Source of the DNA: an uncultured Eubacteriales bacterium
Lineage (GTDB): Bacteria > Bacillota > Clostridia > Oscillospirales > Oscillospiraceae
Assembly (NCBI GenBank): GCA_958402445.1
Contig: CATXTO010000037.1
Location: 1 to 17,942 of the forward strand
DNA length: 17,942 nucleotides
Direction of reading: 5' to 3'
Part shown: positions 1 through 9,400 of the stretch, piece by piece
How the letters are laid out: each line of letters begins with the position of its first letter
Numbering within the stretch: the first letter of the stretch is position 1
Translations under genes and position numbers: made by a program
The notes under the pieces: generated by a model
Databases searched by the model: none
Told to the model about the DNA's origin: nothing
What the model saw: only the letters and a program-made list of their open reading frames with translations

Positions 1-597
1 CGCCCCTACAGGGAGCGTCCGGTTCGGAGATGTAGGGGCGACCTGTGGTCGCCCGAGGGCGTGCAAAGCACGCCCTCAGGAGAAAACGGCGGGCGAGCGC
101 AGCTCGCCCCTACAGGGAGCGTCCGGTTCGGGAATGTATGGGCGACCTGTGGTCGCCCATAGGCGTGCAGAGCACGCCCTCAGGGGAGAACGGCGGGCGA
201 GCACAGCTCGCCCCTACAGGGAGCGTCCGGTTCGGAGATGTAGGGGCGACCTGTGGTCGCCCGTGGGCGTGCAAAGCACGCCCTTAGGGGAGAACGGCGG
301 GCGAGCGCAGCTCGCCCCTACGGGTGGCGTTCGGTTCGGGAATGTAGGGGCGACCTGTGGTCGCCCGTGGGCGTGCAAAGCACGCCCTTCCAGGAGAGAA
401 CGGCGGGTGAGCGCAGCTCGCCCCTACAGGTGGCGTCCGGTTCGGGGATGTAGGGGCGACCTGTGGTCGCCCGTGGGCGTGCAGAGCACGCCCTTCCAGG
501 AGAGAACGGCGGGCGAGCACAGCTCGCCCCTACAGGTGGCGTCCGGTTCGAAGATGTAGGGGCGACCTGTGGTCGCCCGTGGGCGTGCAGAGCACGC
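1..597 (-). repeat. Tandem palindromic repeat array 1 (about 5.7 units, 104-106 bp period)
   Basis: The sequence cgcccctaca recurs at 1, 105, 209, 313, 419 and 525, so the period is 104, 104, 104, 106 and 106 bp. Each unit contains three self-complementary blocks, and this holds in most units. In the unit at 240-321 they are 244-262, 265-283 and 299-317, each an 8-bp stem with a 3-nt loop. A short closing stem joins gtag at 240-243 to ctac at 318-321. Units are separated by about 22 bp of less conserved sequence. The minus strand reads the element in the same direction as the other two arrays read on the plus strand. Open frames through the array are simply the repeat translated and show no protein-like character. 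The array continues beyond the left edge. Confidence 0.95.
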
Positions 598-630
598 ACC
601 GTCAGGGTATTCCATATCGGCAATTGCACC

Positions 631-664
631 AAGCGCCCCGGGACCAGCTGGTCCCGGGGCGCTT
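631..664 (-). terminator. 34-nt perfect palindrome, probable terminator of the nucleotidyltransferase gene
   Basis: A 34-nt perfect inverted repeat is centred on ccagctgg. It starts and ends with the aagcg/cgctt pair and is very GC-rich. It lies about 48 bp beyond the stop codon of the minus-strand gene at 712-1692 and before repeat array 1. There is no long T-run on either side, so it is either a non-canonical or a bidirectional terminator. The position fits a terminator, but the mechanism is inferred. Confidence 0.55.
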
Positions 665-711
665 TCTCTAGGCTGTTTCTTAAAATGGGTAGGCAAGGGA
701 CGCGGCGGCTT

Positions 712-1692
712 CTATGCCTCCGCGGGCCGCCGCCGGCCTCTGGGCCAGACAACGCCGGCGGACCGGCCGCCCCACAGGTCCCAGGGGTACAGGCCCCTGG
801 CGGTCATGCCCGCCAGGGCCGCCACCACCGCCGGCTTGTCGGCCTGGTATGTGACGCCGAACCAACGATCCGGACTGGTGAGGACCCGGACCCGGGCCTT
901 GCCCTCCGTGAGCAGGGCGCTGACCACGCTGGGCAGGTAATACTCCCCCCGTTCCGGATTTTCCGCCAGGGTTTTGTCCAAAAAGGCGGGAAACCGCCGG
1001 GCGGCCTCTGCGGCAAAGCTGGGGGTGAAACCCCAGAGGTTCATGGAGACGATGGCGTCCGGGTCCAGGTCGGCCCAGCTCCTTCCGCCGTCCTCGCTGA
1101 AATGGATGCCGCCGGGATAGGAGGCGATACAGGTCCGCTCCGTCACGGAGGTCAAGCAGCCGTTTTGATCGGTGATGCACACGCCCCGGGCCACGGAGCC
1201 GTTTTCGGTCACCGTGTTGCGCAGGGGATAGCCCACCATACAGTAGTCGTACAGGTCCCCGTCCTGGGCCCGGGAAAGATACTCGTACACCGTCCGGAAG
1301 GCCTGGGGACCGTAGTAGTCGTCTGCGTTCACCACGGCGAAGGGGGCGTCGATGCAAGCGGCGGCGGAGACGATAGCATGGGCGGTGCCCCAGGGCCGGG
1401 TTCGGCCCTCCGGCACCGCGTAGCCCTCCGGCAGATTCTCCAGCTGCTGGTAGGCGTACCGCAGGCGCAGGCCGCTGCGCTCCAGGCGGCGGCCCACGCT
1501 CTGGCGGAACTCCAGCTCCATTTCCCGCTTAATGATGAGGACCGCGGTCTCGAAGCCCGCTCGGCGGGCGTCATATAGGGAGTAGTCCAAGATGGCCTCC
1601 CCGTGAGCGCCCACGGGATCAATCTGCTTTAGCCCGCCGTAACGGCTGCCCATACCGGCGGCCATGACGACCAGAATTGGTTTTTGCTGCAT
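712..1692 (-). CDS. Nucleotidyltransferase family protein (sugar-1-phosphate NTP transferase fold)
   Basis: This 326-residue cytoplasmic protein has the N-terminal signature of the NTP transferase superfamily. The nucleotide-binding loop AAGMGSRYGG is at residues 11-20, followed by the lysine of GLKQIDPVG. The motif RPWGTAHAI is at about 99-107, and the metal/sugar-nucleotide motif VNADDYYG is at 121-128. Members of this fold transfer a nucleotidyl group to a sugar phosphate or phosphocholine-type substrate. The substrate here cannot be read from sequence. The ATG at 1692 is preceded by AAGGAG at 9-nt spacing. The gene follows the AlaX-like gene on the same strand after 87 bp with no obvious terminator between, so the two may be co-transcribed. 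The C-terminal tail is arginine-rich and poorly conserved in appearance. Confidence 0.85.
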   Translation of the reverse strand: MQQKPILVVMAAGMGSRYGGLKQIDPVGAHGEAILDYSLYDARRAGFETAVLIIKREMELEFRQSVGRRLERSGLRLRYAYQQLENLPEGYAVPEGRTRPWGTAHAIVSAAACIDAPFAVVNADDYYGPQAFRTVYEYLSRAQDGDLYDYCMVGYPLRNTVTENGSVARGVCITDQNGCLTSVTERTCIASYPGGIHFSEDGGRSWADLDPDAIVSMNLWGFTPSFAAEAARRFPAFLDKTLAENPERGEYYLPSVVSALLTEGKARVRVLTSPDRWFGVTYQADKPAVVAALAGMTARGLYPWDLWGGRSAGVVWPRGRRRPAEA

Positions 1693-1779
1693 AGCTCCTA
1701 GCTCCTTAACAAGAAAAATCGAAACTGCCGGCAGGCACGGGGCCGACCGGCGGGAAAAGCAAAACGTGCTGGCGTGGAT

Positions 1780-2976
1780 TCAGGCGCCACACTCGTTTGC
1801 ATGGGACGCATTTTCGCAATTCGACTGAAAATCAGCCAGAAAGGCCGCAATCTCCGCCCGGCTGGCGGCCACGCTGCCCTGGACAAAGGCGGGCTTTCCG
1901 CCGCCCCGGCCCCTGAGCGCTTGATTCCAGGCCTGCACAAAGGCCCGCAGGTCGCCGCCTGGCTGGGCGATGGCGTATCGGTAGCCCGCGCCGTCGGCGC
2001 CGGACAGGACGGTGCACCGGCCGGAGCAGACGGCGGCCACAGCGTCCGCCAGACGCCGGACGCCCTCGGGCTCCAGGTCCGGCTCGAACAGGGTCACATC
2101 CTTCTGGCCCCGGCAACGTTCCGCGAGAAAGGCAAAGACCCGGGCCTCCAGTCCGCCTGCCCTGGCCTTGGCGTTCGCCAGCTCCTGCTGCATCCGCAGG
2201 GCCGCGGCGCCGGTTTCCAGGGGTTTGGCCGAGAAGGTCTGAGACACCGTCCGGTTCTGCTCATAAATTCGGGACAGATAGGACAGGGCCCGGCCTCCGC
2301 AGACCATCTCCATGCGCACGCCCTGGTGAAATTTCACCCAGGAGAGCAGCTTGAAAAGCCCGATCTCTCCCGTGCGGGCCACGTGGGTGCCGCAGCAGGC
2401 GCACAAATCATAATCTGGAACCTCCACCAGCCGCACCAGCCCGGAAAGGGGCCGCTTACTGCGGTAAGGAAGGCAGGAAAGCGCCTCCGGCGCCGGAAAC
2501 CAGGCCCGCACCGGCAGATCCCGCCAGATGGCCTCGTTGACCTGAGCCTCCAGGTCCGGCAGGGCATCTAGGGGGATCACGCCGTCAAAATCAATGGTCA
2601 CGGCGTCGGCCCCCATGTGAAAGCCCACATTGTGAAAGCCGAACCGCCGGTGGATGAGGCCGGAGAGAATGTGCTCTCCCGTATGCTGCTGCATCAAATC
2701 GAAACGCCGGGGCCAGTCGATCTCCCCGGCAACGGTTTGTCCCGGGTCCAGGGGCGCGGCGCACAGATGGACGACTGCGCCGTCCCGCTCCCGAACCTCC
2801 AGCACCCGGACCCCGTTCAGGGTCCCCTGGTCGAAGGCCTGCCCGCCGCCCTCCGGATAAAAGGCGGTTCGGTCCAGAGTCACGGCAAAGCCGCCCTGGG
2901 CCGGCTGACAGCCGGTAACCTGGGCGGAGAACCGCCGCAGGTGGGAATCCTGATAATACAGCGCGTCTGGGTTCAT
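1780..2976 (-). CDS. AlaX-like alanyl-tRNA editing protein with C-terminal DHHA1 domain
   Basis: The protein has 398 residues from the chosen ATG at 2976. That ATG follows GGGGAGGAA at good spacing. A longer in-frame start at 3045 lies within the promoter region and is rejected. The N-terminal part resembles the AlaRS editing domain: FYPEGGGQAFDQG at about 39-51, the zinc-binding HTGEH at 98-102, and the second metal motif CACCGTH at 192-198. A C-terminal DHHA1-like region follows and ends with the glycine-rich RGRGGGKP motif. Free-standing AlaX proteins hydrolyse Ser-tRNA(Ala) or Gly-tRNA(Ala) in trans, clearing mischarged tRNA. The length and the DHHA1 region match the long AlaX type. The gene precedes the nucleotidyltransferase gene, with no evident functional link between the two. 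Confidence 0.9.
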   Translation of the reverse strand: MNPDALYYQDSHLRRFSAQVTGCQPAQGGFAVTLDRTAFYPEGGGQAFDQGTLNGVRVLEVRERDGAVVHLCAAPLDPGQTVAGEIDWPRRFDLMQQHTGEHILSGLIHRRFGFHNVGFHMGADAVTIDFDGVIPLDALPDLEAQVNEAIWRDLPVRAWFPAPEALSCLPYRSKRPLSGLVRLVEVPDYDLCACCGTHVARTGEIGLFKLLSWVKFHQGVRMEMVCGGRALSYLSRIYEQNRTVSQTFSAKPLETGAAALRMQQELANAKARAGGLEARVFAFLAERCRGQKDVTLFEPDLEPEGVRRLADAVAAVCSGRCTVLSGADGAGYRYAIAQPGGDLRAFVQAWNQALRGRGGGKPAFVQGSVAASRAEIAAFLADFQSNCENASHANECGA

Positions 2977-3054
2977 AACGTTCCTCCCCGTTGGTTGGAG
3001 GCGGCCTGCCGCATTCCGGCATGGAAAATGGCCGCACAGAGCCACTCTGGCCCT

Positions 3055-3082
3055 ATTTTACCACAAATTCTTGGGGAAGCAA
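3055..3082 (-). promoter_or_regulatory. Sigma-70-type promoter for the AlaX gene
   Basis: On the minus strand, TTGCTT at 3082-3077 is followed after 16 bp by TAAAAT at 3060-3055. The start codon lies about 80 nt downstream. The match is good for a housekeeping promoter, and transcription would run into the AlaX-nucleotidyltransferase pair. Confidence 0.55.
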
Positions 3083-3096
3083 TCTTTATTTTTTTT

Positions 3097-3152
3097 GATG
3101 CGCCTGATTTCGCCTGCCGGGACGGTCGAATTGGACCGGAACCCGTCGCATC
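3097..3152. other. Nested inverted-repeat structure in the divergent intergenic region
   Basis: An outer stem GATGCG/CGCATC (3097-3102 with 3147-3152) encloses CGGG/CCCG and an inner CGGTC/GACCG hairpin with a 6-nt loop. It lies upstream of both predicted promoters, so it may not be transcribed. It could be a protein-binding palindrome or an old terminator. The function is unknown. Confidence 0.25.
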
Positions 3153-3162
3153 ACAGGGGAAA

Positions 3163-3190
3163 CCGGAAGGTGAAAAATTTTTCCGGAAGG
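3163..3190 (+). promoter_or_regulatory. Direct repeat ccggaagg with 20-bp spacing, possible activator site
   Basis: The octamer ccggaagg occurs at 3163-3170 and again at 3183-3190, exactly 20 bp apart (about two helical turns). The second copy ends 11 bp before the candidate -35 box of the protease promoter. The first copy also pairs with ttccgg at 3181-3186. Placement suggests a regulator site, but no factor can be named. Confidence 0.3.
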
Positions 3191-3201
3191 AAAAAATGGA
3201 C

Positions 3202-3230
3202 TTGTAAATTGGAAGGATGTGTTATAGAAT
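3202..3230 (+). promoter_or_regulatory. Candidate promoter of the S8 protease gene
   Basis: TTGTAA at 3202-3207 and TAGAAT at 3225-3230 are separated by 17 bp in an AT-rich stretch. If used, transcription starts near 3238 and leaves a leader of about 215 nt before the protease start codon, containing the structures listed separately. Confidence 0.45.
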
Positions 3231-3321
3231 ATACATTACCAATCTCTTGTGTGATAGTGTGCTGGCCCAAAAATTGGAAAAAGCCGAAAAGATTTGGAAA
3301 TTCGACAAAAAGAAGGAGGGT

Positions 3322-3381
3322 GTGACAGCAGCCGAAATAAACGTTCTACTGGGCCCGTGGGGCCCGTTTGTACGTATATAA
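3322..3381 (+). CDS. Possible 19-codon leader peptide ahead of the protease
   Basis: A GTG at 3322 directly follows aaggaggg. It opens a short frame of 19 codons ending in TAA at 3379-3381, with the internal sequence LLGPWGPFVRI. The stop codon falls in the left arm of the hairpin at 3375-3408, as expected for a leader whose translation would affect RNA folding. The ribosome-binding site is closer than usual (about 2-3 nt), which counts against it. No family is recognised. Confidence 0.2.
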   Translation: MTAAEINVLLGPWGPFVRI

Positions 3382-3408
3382 ACGGCGCCGCCAGCGCCGG
3401 TTTATATA
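3375..3408 (+). other. Leader hairpins in the protease 5' untranslated region
   Basis: The left arm tatataaacggcgc (3375-3388) pairs with gcgccggtttatata (3394-3408), with one bulged g. The result is a long stem with an AT base and a GC top. A second smaller hairpin, TTGCCA/TGGCAA with a 4-nt loop, follows at 3414-3429, shortly before the ribosome-binding site AGGAG at 3441-3445. Neither has a U-run immediately after it, so they look more like mRNA-stabilising or translation-modulating structures than terminators. Confidence 0.4.
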
Positions 3409-3452
3409 GGGAATTGCCACCGTTGGCAAAATTAAAGTGAAGGAGTAGAAAA

Positions 3453-6400
3453 ATGAAGAAGCACTTAACCACACGTCTGCTCTCCATCTTGTTGGCAGTT
3501 GCGTTGGTCGCAGGCTTTGCGGTTCCCGCAAATGCCGCCTCCGGCGTAAGCTGGGAGAAGGTAGACAACAGTGCAGTTTCCGCAGGCCAGCCGAACCAAG
3601 CTGCGGAAGCCGGCGCAGAGCAACCGACTACATATGCGGCCACGGACGTGGTGCGTGTATCCATTGTGTTGGAGGACAAGCCCACCGTGGAGGCGGGGTA
3701 TTCCACCAACGGCATCGCCCAGAACGGCGACGCCATGACCTACCGAGACAATCTGGAAGCCAAGCAGGAAGACATGGCCCAGAAAATCTCCAAGCAGGTC
3801 CTGGGCGGCAAGACGCTGGACGTGGTTTGGAACATGACCCTGGTGGCCAACATCATTTCCGCCAACGTGCCTTATGGCAAGCTGGAGGCCATCGAGGCCC
3901 TGGACGGGGTGAAGAGCGTGGTCGTCGAGACCCAGTACCTGCCCACCGCTTCGGAGGGCAGCGAGGTCGCCGATCCCCAGATGTACACCTCTTCGGGCAT
4001 GATCGGCTCCAACATCGCCTGGGCTGAGGGCTACACCGGCGCCGGCTCCCGGATCGCCATCATCGACACCGGCCTGGATTTCGACCATCAGTCCTTCAAC
4101 GGCAAGGCCCTGGAGTTTGCCCTGGCCGAGGACGCCAAGCTGGCCGGAATGGACTACGAGAAGTACATAGAGCAGCTGAATCTGCTGGACGCCGCGGAAA
4201 TCGCCACCGTCCTGCCCAAGCTGAACGCGGCTAAGCGGGCTGAGGGCGTCACCGCCGAGCAGCTCTATCGGAACACCAAGGTCGCCTACGGCTTTAACTA
4301 CATTGACAGCGACCTGGACATCACCCACGACAACGACGGTCAGGGCGACCATGGCACTCATGTGTCCGGTATCTCTACCTCCAACCGGTATCTGGAGGTC
4401 TCCGGCGGTACCTTTGAGTCCGCTGCGGAGAAGGTATTCGTCAATGGCGTGGCCCCCGACGCGCAGCTTCTGACCATGAAGGTCTTCGGCAAGGGCGGCG
4501 GCGCTTACGATTCCGACTATATGGTCGCCATTGAGGACGCCATTTTGCTGGGCTGCGACGCGGTGAACCTGTCCCTGGGCTCCGCCGCCGCCGGCGACAG
4601 CTATGACGCCACCTATGCCGAGCTGTTGGATTCTTTGACCGAGACGGATACGGTGCTCACCATTTCCGCCGGCAACAACACCTATTGGGCGGCCAACGCC
4701 ATGAGCGGCGGCTACCTGTATTCCGACGGCGCCAACTTTGACACCGTGGGCTCTCCCGGGTCCTATACCAACTCCCTGTCCGTGGCCTCTGTGGACAACA
4801 TCGGCACCACGGGCAGCTACCTGCAGGTGGGGGACCATCGGTTCTTCTTCAGCGAGAGAGTTGGGGAGTATAGCAACGTCTCCATGAACACCCTGGACAA
4901 GTCCGAGGACGGCTCCGGCACCAAGTACGAGTACGTAGCCATAGACGGCCTGGGCGCCGAGGAGGATTACGCTGGCCTGGACCTGAATGGCAAGATCGCC
5001 CTATGTTCCCGCGGCGACCTGTCCTTTGCGGAGAAGGCCAACAACGCCGTGAAGAATGGCGCCGTGGCCGCGATTATCATCAACAATCAGGCCACCGCCA
5101 TCAACATGGACCTGACTGATTATAAGTACACGGCCCCCGTGGTCATGTTGAGCATGGCAGAGGGCAAGACTCTCAAGAGCATTTCCGAGCAGCACACGAC
5201 GGAGGACGGCCGGACCTATTACACGGGCTCCATGCTGGTATCGTCCAAGGTAGGCACCGGCCTGTATGAGGATACCGGATATTACACCATGAGCAGCTTC
5301 AGCTCCTGGGGCGTTCCCGGCTCCCTGCTCCTGAAGCCTGAGATCACCGCCCCCGGCGGCGCCATCTATTCCACCAAGGACAACGGCACCTACGCGCTGG
5401 ACAGCGGCACCTCCATGGCCGCGCCGCAGATGGCGGGCGTAGCCGCCCTGGTGGCCCAGTACATCCGGGAGAACGGCCTGGCGGAGAAGACCGGCCTGAC
5501 GGTCCGGGCCCTGAGCCACTCCCTGATCATGTCCACCGCGGAGCCCATGCTGGAGGAGGCCTCCGGCGGCAATTACTACTCCGTGCTGAACCAGGGCGCC
5601 GGCCTGGCCAACGTGGCCAACGCCACCAGCGCCGACTCCTACGTGCTGGTCAAGGGTCAGGACGACGGCAAGGTCAAGGTAGAATTTGGCGACGATGCGG
5701 AAAAGACCGGCGTGTACCAGTTCTCCTTCTCCCTGAACAACCTGACGGACAAGCCGCTGGACTACAGCCTGTATGCGGACCTGTTCACCCAGGACCTGTT
5801 CACCAGCGAAGGCGTGGACTTCCTGGACACCTGGACCACGGCCCTCAACGGCAACACCACCTTCCTGGTAAACGGGAAGAACGTCGCCACCCAGGCGGAC
5901 CTGTCTAAGTATGACATGAACGGCGACGGCAAGACCGACGAGGCCGACGCCACCTGCCTGCTGGACTACCTGGTGGATAACCGGGTGACCATCTACGCCG
6001 ATCCCGACGTCAATGGCGACGGCCAGACCAACACCTACGACGCCCATTGCCTGCTGGCTATGCTGGACGGCACCGGCTTCGTCACCGTACCCGCGAAGGG
6101 CTCCGTGGAGGTGGAGGTCACCATCACCCTGCCGCAGCGGGTGAAGGATTACCTGAACGAGAATTACCCCGTGGGCGCTTACGTGGAAGGCTTTGTGTAC
6201 GCCGAGCCGGTAGCCACCGCGGAGGGCGTCCAGGGCGTAACCCACTCCATCCCCGTGCTAGGCTACTACGGCAGCTGGACCGACAGCTCCATGTTCGACG
6301 TGGGCTCCTATGTGGAGTACAAGTACAACCTGGAGGACCGGCTCCCCTATGTGCCCGGCAGCGACGGCAACCCCAATCCAAACATCAACTACCTCACGAT

Positions 6401-9400
6401 TAAATACGCGGGCGAAGACGGCGAGTACTACTATGCCGGCAACCCCTTCGCGAAGGACGAGACCTATCTGCCTCAGCGGAACGCCCTGAATAACGTTAAG
6501 GGCGACAAGCTCGGTAAACTGGGCTTCACCCCCGTGCGGAATGCCGGCGCCGCCAAGTTCCAGGTGACCGACGCCGAGACGGGCGAAGTCTACTTTGAGA
6601 ACGAGCTGGGTGGCATTTCCTCCGCTTATTATCATGATAAGCAGCAGGTCTGGGCCAACCTCAGCCGTCAGCTGACCCTGAACTGGGCCGGCGTTGACAG
6701 CAAGGGCAACAAGCTGCCTGAGGGCACCGTGGTGGACCTGTCTCTGGTGGCGGCTCCCGAGTATTACCGCAATGCCGACGGGACCTATGACTGGGACGCC
6801 CTGGGCGAAGGCGCGTACCTGACCAACAGGATCACCATCGACAACACCGCGCCTGAGGTCAAAGACATCTCCTACAGCGTGGCTGGGAACAAGCTCCTGA
6901 CGGTCCGCGCGACGGACAACCAGTACGTGGCCGGAATTCTGGTGTACAATGCTGCCGGCACCCAGCTTCTGGCTGCCGTGAGCCCCAACCAGACGGAAGC
7001 CAACACCGTCGCGGAGGCCCAGGTGGACCTGTCCAAGATGGGCGCCAGCAAGTTCCTGGTGGTCGTCTCCGACTACGCCTCCAACCAGACCACCTATCAG
7101 GTGAACCTGGGCGACTTTGGCGGCGAAACCGAGACCTATGACTTTAAGGCCTTTGATCACAAGAGCAACAGCTGGATCGGCTTCAACGCCGGCACCACTG
7201 CCGAGCAGGTGACCCAGCTGGCCCCCTCCGATCTGACCTTCTTCGCAGCCACCTATGTGGATGGCTATGTCTTCGCCCTAACGGATACCGGCGATTTGTA
7301 CGTGATGGAGGACAGGGACCTGGCCTCTCCCACCTACATCGTCTCCCTGGGCGCTACCATCACGGACCTGGCCTATAACCCGACGGACGGTCTGCTCTAC
7401 GGCGTGTACAATGGCGCGCTGGTCTCCATTGACAAGCTCATGGGCACGCCCCAGGTAGTGGGCCTCGTCGCGATTCCCAATGGCGTCGTCAACACCCTGG
7501 CCTGCGACGACGAGGGGAATTTCTACAGCATCGACATCAACACCGGCGATCTGTATACCTTCACCAAGGATACCGTCGGCAGCCCCAAGAGGGTGGGCTC
7601 CACTGGCTATCAGATGCGGTATGTGCAGTCCCTCGCTTGGAATCCCAACGACAGCTATCTGTACTGGACGCAGTTCTACAGCGATGGAGCCAACTACCAG
7701 TCCAACTTGCTGAAGATTGACCCCAAGACCTGCGCCACCGTGGACATCGGCGACCTGCCCTTTGAGGCCACCTGCCTGTACATGACGGAGAAATCCGACG
7801 GCGGCAAGTGGTATGAGCCCACGGACCAGATCGGCGAGATGATGATCTCCAACAAGACCATGGGCCTGCTGGTGGGTGGCACGGGCAAGCTGTCCGTTGC
7901 TATCCTGCCCTGGACCGTATCCGACAAGACCGTGACCTGGTCCTCCTCCAATGAGGGCGTGGCCACCGTCAACGAGGACGGCGTGGTCACCGGCGTCGCC
8001 AAGGGCGAGGCTACGATCACTGCCAAGGCTAATGTGGATCCCACCAAGACCGTCACCTGCAAAGTCACCGTGGACACCGTGGATGTGACGGTGGAAGGCG
8101 TTCTGCAGGACAAGGACGGCAATCCCATGTTCTTCTCCTGGGATCTGGGCAATGACAAGACCTGGACCGGTGGCACAGCCATGGATACCTCCATCGGCTC
8201 GGCCACCTATGATACCAAGCATGACGTGATGTGGGTACAGGACGGCGTTGACAACACCTGGGCCATGCACAAGGTGGACCCGAAGACCGGCAGCAGCCTG
8301 GAGACCTCCGGGGCCTCCGGCATGGGCGCGCCGCTGTGGGATATGGCCTACTCCGAGTACCTGAGCGGCGACCAGAGCAAGGTAACTGGCGTTGTCACGA
8401 ACTTCCTGTTCTCTCCGAAGGATCCCATGAACCTGGATGCCTACGGGTTTAACTGGTCCCAGTTCCTGGCGCAGGAGGGCGCCAGCAAGCTGGTGGCTGT
8501 GGCCTCCGGCGGCTATCAGGAGTATGTGGACGAAGACGACGGCAGCAAGCTGGATACTGAGTTCTTCTACATGCTGGACAATGCGGGCAATATCTGGGTC
8601 CTGTGGATGTATGAGAAGGACGGCTCCTACTCCTGCAATCTGAACAGCTTCCCCTCCAACCTGAAGAGCAAGGACTTCCCCATGAACGGCAATTACCAGT
8701 TCTGCTCCATGTGGGAAGACCATGAGACCGGTGTTCTGTACCTGTCCTACTTTACAGGCACTACCAACGAGCTGTATATGCTGGGCTTCAACGAGGAAGC
8801 CGAAGCCTTTGAGGCCATTTACCTGGGCAGCGTGGGCGACGATGTGTGGCCTGCGGTCATTACTGGCGCGAAACTCAATGGCGAGGCCGGAACTGGCGTG
8901 GCCGCGGAAGTCAAGGACACGGTTGGAACCATGCAGGCAACTGCCGTGCAGATTTCCACCTCTGAGCTGAATGCCTCCCTGGAGGCCTCTTCCGCTGCTC
9001 CGACCGGCGGTTTGAACTCCGTCACCTCCTTCGAGTCCAAGGCCCGTCCCACGACGGAAACCAAGGGCATTTCCTTCGACCCCGCGAAGAAGACCGTCAC
9101 CGTGGTGATTGAGGCCGCCGAGGCCGCCACCAACGGCAGACTGGAGCTGGCGTACGACGCCAATGCCATGACTCTGGTGGATGTGGCCAGCAATGTGCAG
9201 GCCTATGCCGCCAACGTGAAGAAGGACAGCCTGCTCTTTGCCTACGCCGCCCAGAATCCTGTGGCGGAGGGCGCGGCTCTGGCGACCCTGACCTTCAAGC
9301 TCTCCGACAGCGCGACCGGCGTGGCCCTGGTTGAGGCCCTGACCACGGAGCGCAACGAGAGCGTGGACCTGGAGGAAGCGGACCTGTTCTATACCCTGCT

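Noticed and set aside
1..597. CRISPR array
   Set aside because: The period is 104-106 bp with near-identical sequence throughout, no short repeats separated by unique spacers, and no cas genes.
463..1578. Long plus-strand open frame over the array and the nucleotidyltransferase gene
   Set aside because: It begins inside the repeat array and then runs antisense to a gene with clear family motifs. Low-complexity Gly/Pro/Ala-rich product. A GC-rich antisense artefact.
3097..3152. Riboswitch in the divergent region
   Set aside because: The stems do not match a riboswitch consensus I know, and the structure lies upstream of both predicted transcription starts.
3465..4838. 457-codon minus-strand open frame opposite the protease N-terminus
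   Set aside because: Antisense artefact. The sense strand carries the signal peptide and two catalytic motifs here.
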